DNA from: Acidobacteriaceae bacterium
GTDB lineage: Bacteria > Acidobacteriota > Terriglobia > Terriglobales > Acidobacteriaceae
NCBI GenBank assembly: GCA_903642225.1
Contig: CAHJWI010000002.1
Coordinates: 120,130-184,129, forward strand
Direction of reading: 5' to 3'
Length of the DNA stretch: 64,000 nt
The notes beneath the pieces are model-generated. The model ran no database searches. It was not told where the DNA came from and saw only the letters and a program-made list of their open reading frames with translations. This document shows positions 59,028 through 64,000 of the stretch, piece after piece. Position numbers and translations under genes: made by a program. Every line of letters starts with the position of its first letter. Within the stretch, counting starts at the first letter, position 1.

Positions 59028-60149
59028 GTGGGCACGGGTCTTATTCTTGGTATTGAGAGCAGCTGCGACGAGACAGCGGCGGCCGTCGTGCGTAGCGGCC
59101 GTGAGGTGCTGTCGAACGTGGTCAGTTCGCAGATTGCGATGCACGCCCTGTACGGCGGCGTGGTGCCGGAACTCGCATCGCGGGAGCATCTGCGCAATAT
59201 CGTGCCGGTGGTGCGGGAGGCCATGGCACAAGCTGGATTCGGATATGCCGACCTCGATGCCGTCGCAGTCACTGCGGGTCCTGGTCTGGCAGGTGCGCTG
59301 CTCGTGGGCATCTCGTTTGCCAAGGCTCTGAGTTTTGGCTTGGGCAAGCCGCTCATCGCCGTGAATCACCTGGAAGGTCACATCCATGCCGTACTGATGC
59401 AGGCAGCAAGCAGCATGCCGCAAACGGAACCGCTGGTCGCGTTGGTGGTGAGCGGGGGGCATACGCACCTGTACGTTGCCCATCAGGTTGAGGGTTTGTG
59501 GCAGTACCGCAACATCGGCCGCACCGTGGATGACGCAGCCGGCGAAGCATACGACAAGGCGGCCAAGATGCTCGGGCTGCCCTACCCCGGTGGTCCGTGG
59601 ATGGACCGACTGGCGGCCTTTGGCGAGGCTGCCGCTGTTCCCTTTCGGTTGAGCGAAATCAACCGCGGCACACAGCAGGAACCGACGTTCGACTTTTCGT
59701 TCAGCGGCATCAAGACTGCCGTACTGCGCCACATGCAGCTTCACAACATGCAGGCTGCGGCGGAAGAGCGACGCCGCGCATTCTCGTCGTTCGCCGTGCT
59801 CACGCTGGATGACGCTCTGACTCTATTCGAGCCATCGGCACTGAACGTGATTGCCGGTTTTCAGGCGGCAGTGGTGCAGAATCTGGTGGCACGCACGCTC
59901 GCAGCGGCCCGTCACGTGAGTGCGGAGACCATTGTGGTGAGCGGAGGTGTGGCGGCAAACAGCGCATTGCGCAACGCCTTTCTTGCCGCCGCTTCTGAAA
60001 AGGGTATTGCTGTTTCTTTTCCGTCACCCGCTCTCTCTACCGACAACGCAGCCATGATCGCAGCGGCTGCGTGGTCACGTTTTGCGCACGGCGACTTCGC
60101 CAACGAAACCCTGAATGCGGCGCCGCAGCTTCGGCTTGGCCAGGCCTGA
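59028..60149 (+). CDS. tsaD: tRNA threonylcarbamoyladenosine modification protein TsaD
   Basis: 373 residues. ILGIESSCDETAAAVV is the diagnostic start, followed by YGGVVPELASREH, AVTAGPGLAGALLVG, the metal motif LEGHIHAV (HxxxH), GGHTHLY and PYPGGPWMD, and the kinase-like FSFSGIKTAVL. Near the end are VVSGGVAANSALRN and STDNAAMIA. TsaD transfers threonylcarbamoyl to A37 of ANN-reading tRNAs. It starts at GTG 59028 with GGAAGG immediately adjacent, which is tight spacing; a different start within the first 6 residues is unlikely to change the product. TsaB, TsaC and TsaE are absent from the window. Confidence 0.96.
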   Translation: MGTGLILGIESSCDETAAAVVRSGREVLSNVVSSQIAMHALYGGVVPELASREHLRNIVPVVREAMAQAGFGYADLDAVAVTAGPGLAGALLVGISFAKALSFGLGKPLIAVNHLEGHIHAVLMQAASSMPQTEPLVALVVSGGHTHLYVAHQVEGLWQYRNIGRTVDDAAGEAYDKAAKMLGLPYPGGPWMDRLAAFGEAAAVPFRLSEINRGTQQEPTFDFSFSGIKTAVLRHMQLHNMQAAAEERRRAFSSFAVLTLDDALTLFEPSALNVIAGFQAAVVQNLVARTLAAARHVSAETIVVSGGVAANSALRNAFLAAASEKGIAVSFPSPALSTDNAAMIAAAAWSRFAHGDFANETLNAAPQLRLGQA

Positions 60150-60285
60150 ACCGGCCGTCCGCTAAAATCGTCAACAGAACGACTGCGGCTGCAGGCGCGG
60201 ACACCTCCCCGCCGGGCAAGTGCGCAAGTCTCCAGGAACGATGCCGGCACGGGCAGCCCAGCGCGCCTCGCCGCCTCCCTCACTC

Positions 60286-61767
60286 ATGGACCTGAATCTC
60301 TTCAACACCCTGGGCAGCCACATGGAGCCGCTCGTGCCGGAGCGCGACAACACACTGCGCATGTACTGCTGCGGCCCCACGGTCTACGACTACGGGCACA
60401 TTGGCAATTTCCGGACGTTTCTGCATGTGGACGTGCTGCGCCGCTACGCACGCCTGCGCGGTATGAACCTGAAGCACGTGATGAACATTACAGATGTGGA
60501 TGACAAGATCATTCGCAATGCTACCGCCGCCAACATGCCGATCGGCGAATACACCGCCAAGTTCGAGCGAGCCTTCTTTGAAGATATGGATGCGCTTGGC
60601 GTGGAACGGCCGGAGATTATTGCGCGTGCGACCGAGAATATCGACGAGATGGTGGCACTGATACAGCGGCTGGCTCAGCAGGATACTGCGTACCGCGCCG
60701 AAGACGGTTCCTGGTACTTCCGAATCGCTAAGTTTCCGAAGTACGGCAAACTGAGTGGCAAGGACCTGGAAGGGATCGAGGACGGCGCGCGAGTCGATGT
60801 CGACGAATACGAAAAGGACAGCGCTCGCGACTTTGCCGTTTGGAAAGCGACGAAGCCGGGCGAGGCAAGCTGGGAGACGCCGCTGGGGCCTGGTCGACCT
60901 GGCTGGCACATTGAGTGCTCGGCCATGGCGATGAAGCACCTGGGTGACACCTTCGATCTGCACGCTGGCGGCGAAGACCTCATGTTTCCGCACCATGAAA
61001 ATGAGATTGCGCAGTCGGAATCAGCCTCGCACAAGACGTTTGCCCGTCACTGGTTTCATGTGCGCTTTCTGCTGGTCGAAGGCCAGAAAATGTCGAAGTC
61101 CATCGGCAACTTTTACACGCTGCGCGACCTGCTGCTGATGGGGCACAAGGCCTCGGTCATCCGCTTTCTGCTGTTGAGTGTTCCCTACCGACACCAGATG
61201 AACTTCACCTTCGATGGCCTTTCCGAGAGCGGCAGCGCCATCGACCGGTTGAGGACATTTGCGCGTCGTGTGGGCGCGGCGACACCGCAGGCGGGTACGG
61301 CCAATGCAACTCTTTCTGCTCTGATCGCAGAGAAAACAGCATCCTTTCACGCTGCGCTCAGTAACGACCTGAATACGGCAGAGGCGCGGGCAGCCGTCTT
61401 CGACATTGTGCGGGCCGGCAACATCGCGTTAGACGCCAAAGCCGTCACCGGTGAAGATCTCGCGGCCATGCAGGCGTTACTTGCGGCGTTCGATGCCATC
61501 TTCGACGTGCTGGTAGACCGCGACGATGAGCGGACCTGTGCCGCGATCGCCTGGGCCCAACACGAAGGCCGGGAGGCGCAGATTGCACCGCATCTGCTCA
61601 ACACGGTAAGCATCACAGACGCGGACATTGAGGCCCTTGTCGCGGAACGTTCTGAGGCGAAGCGGCGCAGAAACTTTGCGCGTGCGGATGCCATTCGCAC
61701 AGATCTGCTCGACAAAGGTGTCGTCCTGGAGGACGGCAAGGCCGGCGTTAGCTGGAAGCGCAAGTAG
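60286..61767 (+). CDS. cysS: Cysteinyl-tRNA synthetase
   Basis: 493 residues from ATG 60286; an upstream ATG at 60241 (AGGA 3 nt away) could add 15 residues. LNLFNTLGSH begins the catalytic domain; CCGPTVYDYGHIGNFRTFL carries a zinc Cys and the HIGH motif as HIGN. DDKIIRNA, GRPGWHIECSAM (second zinc Cys), DLHAGGEDLMFPHHENEIAQSE (in parts) and KMSKSIGNF (KMSKS loop) are intact. The anticodon-binding C-terminus ends RADAIRTDLLDKGVVLED. It charges tRNA-Cys. It follows tsaD after 136 nt. Confidence 0.97.
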   Translation: MDLNLFNTLGSHMEPLVPERDNTLRMYCCGPTVYDYGHIGNFRTFLHVDVLRRYARLRGMNLKHVMNITDVDDKIIRNATAANMPIGEYTAKFERAFFEDMDALGVERPEIIARATENIDEMVALIQRLAQQDTAYRAEDGSWYFRIAKFPKYGKLSGKDLEGIEDGARVDVDEYEKDSARDFAVWKATKPGEASWETPLGPGRPGWHIECSAMAMKHLGDTFDLHAGGEDLMFPHHENEIAQSESASHKTFARHWFHVRFLLVEGQKMSKSIGNFYTLRDLLLMGHKASVIRFLLLSVPYRHQMNFTFDGLSESGSAIDRLRTFARRVGAATPQAGTANATLSALIAEKTASFHAALSNDLNTAEARAAVFDIVRAGNIALDAKAVTGEDLAAMQALLAAFDAIFDVLVDRDDERTCAAIAWAQHEGREAQIAPHLLNTVSITDADIEALVAERSEAKRRRNFARADAIRTDLLDKGVVLEDGKAGVSWKRK

Positions 61768-61940
61768 TGGCCCGGGAAGTGCAGTCCCGTAACACGGATT
61801 GCACCATCACATTGCAACTGCCCTTCGACGTATCGCGCTTGGTTCCCGCTGTTTGAAATGGGGATTGCCGTTGCCGATTGGCACCCTATACTTCGCATCA
61901 GCGGTGCTTGCGCCGCGCCATCAAAGGGGTGCACTGCCAC

Positions 61941-62195
61941 ATGACCAACACCGTCAGCGTCGACGAATTCCAGGCACTTGAACAGCGCGTTCTGCGCACG
62001 GTTGAGCTCATCCGTAAAGAGCGCGAACAACGCTCGGTCGCCGAGCAGGAGATCGTTGCACTTAAGGAACTGCTGGACCATGCGTCCAACGAGAACAGCT
62101 CCATGGGCGTGGAACTGGCGGCCCTGAAGCAGGAGCGCGAACAGGTGAAGACACGCGTGGACGCCATGCTCAAGCAGATGGACGACCTGGTTTAA
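61941..62195 (+). CDS. Short coiled-coil protein (ZapB-like), upstream of zapA
   Basis: 84 residues from ATG 61941; AAGGGG lies about 12 nt upstream. Nearly the whole chain is a heptad coiled coil: DEFQALEQRVLRTVELIRKER (in parts), VAEQEIVALKELLDHAS and ELAALKQEREQVKTRVDAML. Small ZapB-like or DUF904-like coiled-coil proteins often lie next to zapA and stabilise the Z ring. The gene is only 53 nt upstream of zapA, which supports a cell-division role; that is inference. The true start could be a GTG at 61929. Confidence 0.72.
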   Translation: MTNTVSVDEFQALEQRVLRTVELIRKEREQRSVAEQEIVALKELLDHASNENSSMGVELAALKQEREQVKTRVDAMLKQMDDLV

Positions 62196-62248
62196 CCCCA
62201 GCAACCTGCCGCGCTATCGCAGCCCATTGCATACCTGGAGAACAATCC

Positions 62249-62590
62249 ATGCCCAACCACGCTCAGAGCTGTCCTGTCTCGGTCGAAATCTATGACGGCG
62301 TCTACCAGTTGCGCGGCGTAGACCCGACGCATATCGCGCGGCTGGCAGCCATGGTCGACGGCAAGATGCGCGCCGTGTCGGCCCACGGCGCAACCGTGGA
62401 CTCCCTGCGAGTTGCAGTATTGGCCGCACTGAACATTGCCGATGAGCTCGCCGAGTTGCGGCTGCGCCACCGCAGCCTGCTTGAGTCGCTGGACACTGCA
62501 GAGACTCGCACCCGCAGTCGTGCGACCACCCTTTCAAACCTGCTGGACGACGCGCTTGCCGAAGAGTACCTGGACCGAATCGCCGTATAA
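62249..62590 (+). CDS. zapA: Cell division protein ZapA
   Basis: 113 residues. GGAGAA about 8 nt before the ATG. The N-terminal beta part CPVSVEIYDGVYQLRGVDP fits ZapA (V.I.G..Y.LR…), followed by IARLAAMVDGKMRAVS, AVLAALNIADELAELR (the conserved ALNIADEL) and a coiled C-terminus. ZapA bundles FtsZ filaments. Paired with the upstream coiled-coil gene, it marks a small cell-division cluster. A small hairpin lies just past the stop. No ssrS (6S RNA), which often follows zapA, is recognised in the 89-nt gap before the next gene. Confidence 0.88.
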   Translation: MPNHAQSCPVSVEIYDGVYQLRGVDPTHIARLAAMVDGKMRAVSAHGATVDSLRVAVLAALNIADELAELRLRHRSLLESLDTAETRTRSRATTLSNLLDDALAEEYLDRIAV

Positions 62591-62599
62591 GCAAGCGTC

Positions 62600-62634
62600 T
62601 GGGTCCATGCCGCAGGCATCGGGTTTTGGACCCA
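62600..62634 (+). repeat. Nested inverted repeat after zapA
   Basis: TGGGTCC (62600-62606) pairs with GGACCCA (62628-62634); inside, ATGCC (62607-62611) pairs with GGCAT (62615-62619) around GCA, leaving an 8-nt unpaired segment (CGGGTTTT) on the 3' side. It has no terminal T run, so it is not a standard terminator. Confidence 0.5.
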
Positions 62635-62679
62635 TGCAAATGTCTGGTCAGAGTGCAGGCAACAGGCTATGCTGCGGGC

Positions 62680-63744
62680 GTGCGCAAATTCCTTTCGTCT
62701 CTGCTCGCCTGCTCTATTGCCCTCTCGTCTACATGCCGTGCCGGTGCCGTCGCCCCGGCTTTTGAGAGCAACCCGGATTTCGTAAAGGCGCGTGCGGAAG
62801 CACAACGGCTCGCAAAGAGCCCACGTGATCAAGCCTTCGCCGCAGACGCGTGGCGTAAAGCGAACAGGATTGCCGGCGGGCAATGCATGGACTGCTTTCT
62901 CGGCATGATGCAGGCAGAGCGCAACACAGGCGACACCAAGGCGATGCTGCGCGACGCAACAGCCATGGAACAGGCCGCAACGGCTGCTGCGGATCGCTCT
63001 GTCGCAGAGCTGTTCCAGGGCCGCGCGTACATGGATCAAGCCGGCCGTGACAAGCCGAAGCCCGCGTTGGTGGAACAGGCCCACGCCGCCTTCGCCAAGT
63101 CGGCGCAAACCGACTCAAGCACGACGGCCGCCCTGTACATGGACGGCATGGCTCTTGCAACGCTCAATCGAAACGACGAAGCAAAAGCTGCTTTCAAAAG
63201 CTACCTAGCGCACAGCAGACCCAGCGACATCTATCGCGCACGCGCCGAACGCCTCGTTGACAATCCTGAGCTCGTCCATCAGAAGATGGCACCGCCGGTT
63301 GTCGTCACCAGCCTGGCCGGCAAGCAGTTCAATTTGGACCGTATGGGTGGTCGAGTCGTACTGATCGATTTCTGGGCGACGTGGTGTGGCCCCTGCAACA
63401 AGGAGCTGCCGCACATGCAGAAGCTTGCAGCAAAATACAGCAGCGATCCGTTCGAGATCATCAGCATTTCGTGGGACAGCGACGAAGCGAAGTGGAAGAG
63501 CTTCATCGCAGACCACAACATGACATGGAACCAGTACCGGGATACGACGCACAAGCTGACGGAAGCCTTCGGCATCAACTCCATTCCGCACTACTTCACC
63601 ATCGACTCCGATGGTGTGCTGACCGCAGAGAACGTCGGGTCGGGATCCATGTCAGACACTCGCATTGAGCAGTTGGTGCAGCGTGCGCGGCAGCAGGCTG
63701 CGGCGAGCCACAACCAATCTGCCATGGCGGATCGCACAGAGTAG
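62680..63744 (+). CDS. TlpA-like secreted thioredoxin with N-terminal repeat domain
   Basis: 354 residues from a GTG start at 62680. A signal peptide (KFLSSLLACSIALSSTCRAG) is followed by a helical, TPR-like region (about 30-200) with QCMDCFLGMMQAE, DRSVAELFQGRAYMDQAG and TLNRNDEAKAAFKSYLA. The C-terminal thioredoxin domain (about 215-340) has DFWATWCGPCNKELPHMQKL with the CxxC site WCGPC and the cis-Pro region INSIPHYFTIDSDG. It probably reduces disulfides or helps cytochrome maturation in the periplasm. A second Cys pair (CMDC) in the N-terminal region is notable and could be a metal or redox site. No ccm genes are near. Confidence 0.9.
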   Translation: MRKFLSSLLACSIALSSTCRAGAVAPAFESNPDFVKARAEAQRLAKSPRDQAFAADAWRKANRIAGGQCMDCFLGMMQAERNTGDTKAMLRDATAMEQAATAAADRSVAELFQGRAYMDQAGRDKPKPALVEQAHAAFAKSAQTDSSTTAALYMDGMALATLNRNDEAKAAFKSYLAHSRPSDIYRARAERLVDNPELVHQKMAPPVVVTSLAGKQFNLDRMGGRVVLIDFWATWCGPCNKELPHMQKLAAKYSSDPFEIISISWDSDEAKWKSFIADHNMTWNQYRDTTHKLTEAFGINSIPHYFTIDSDGVLTAENVGSGSMSDTRIEQLVQRARQQAAASHNQSAMADRTE

Positions 63745-64000
63745 GCGAGGTGTTGTCGCAAAGTGGCATCACTGGCCGGAATGCACCGAATGGGTGGTTG
63801 CAAAGGTTCAGGTCCCCGCGTACAGTCGCGATAGAAGGCCGGCCTGCAAAGCAGGTTGGTGAACAACGCTGGTTGAACCAACATTCAGTGAACAGGGGTT
63901 CGGCTCGTAGACATGCTTTGGTGTGCTATGTCCGCCAGTCCGGAAAGCCTAAAGAAGCACGGCTGGATCCCACCGTCTAAGACGGGTTCACCGGCGCTTC
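63745..64000 (+). other. Right-edge stretch, no gene seen
   Basis: About 256 bp after the thioredoxin gene. Short ORFs are present on both strands but none has a start, ribosome-binding site or composition that supports a gene. The last bases (GGATCC…GTCTAAGAC…) hold a small inverted repeat (GTCTAAGAC) only. Confidence 0.45.

Noticed and set aside
63940..64000. tRNA-like sequence at the right edge
   Set aside because: Only a short GTCTAAGAC inverted repeat and a TTCACC stretch; acceptor and anticodon arms cannot be formed.

Overview
The window looks like chromosome of an acidobacterium, most plausibly Acidobacteriota, class Terriglobia (Terriglobus/Granulicella/Edaphobacter relatives). I infer this from family content, not from a database search. 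It has an ADOP-type MacB/FtsX permease ending in the usual MDALR tail, a very long secreted NHL/Ig-like protein with a C-terminal membrane anchor, a sedolisin-type protease remnant, a split F-ATPase operon whose b subunit carries a signal peptide, and a high-GC, C/G-ending codon bias. No rRNA, insertion sequence, integrase or CRISPR array was seen. Two tRNAs (Pro-CGG and a CAU tRNA) are present, both with encoded CCA.

Layout. 0-9.2 kb: the 3' end of a GT87-like membrane protein, a secreted amidohydrolase, a secreted six-hairpin glycosidase, an acyltransferase, hfq-hflX, and a frameshifted coiled-coil pseudogene. 9.4-16.1 kb: the ATP synthase operon b'-b-delta-alpha-gamma-beta-epsilon without subunits a and c, with a terminator-like hairpin before epsilon. 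16.1-20.1 kb (minus strand): a lower-GC orphan protein joining an McrB-type N-terminal region to a nuclease-like domain, downstream of an ADOP permease. 20.3-30.9 kb: two small membrane proteins, fabD, an orphan OppD-like ATPase, a metallophosphoesterase, YraN, an ABC-F protein, a CPBP protease, PEP carboxylase and an outer-membrane protein. 30.9-39.8 kb: tRNA-Pro, a sedolisin pseudogene, an OmpA-like protein, the 1559-residue NHL protein, a gene-poor stretch and a ridA pseudogene.

39.9-43 kb: msrB, rplU-rpmA behind a strong promoter and a folded leader, then several small proteins (carboxypeptidase-regulatory-like, LysW-like, basic, disordered) and the CAU tRNA. 43.2-47.4 kb: a surface-polysaccharide block (rmlB, rmlA, a gmhB-like phosphatase, a GT4 glycosyltransferase). 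47.4-49.6 kb: a DUF721/DciA-like protein, gatC and gatA. 49.6-53.5 kb: a Gly/Tyr-rich secreted protein, an FmdE-like protein with a secreted partner, bactofilin and a TonB-like secreted protein. 53.5-63.7 kb: ruvB, an EamA transporter, a flavin amine oxidase, a CCA-adding enzyme, tsaD, cysS, a short coiled-coil protein next to zapA, and a TlpA-like thioredoxin.

Most of the window is core housekeeping (energy, translation, tRNA maturation, cell division, envelope). The accessory signals are the orphan McrB-N/nuclease-like protein at 16.1-17.6 kb, three decayed genes, the folded rplU leader, the LysW-like protein and the orphan FmdE pair. I did not find a multi-gene system that I can call undescribed. 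The 16.1-17.6 kb gene is the best single candidate for an uncharacterised defence component.
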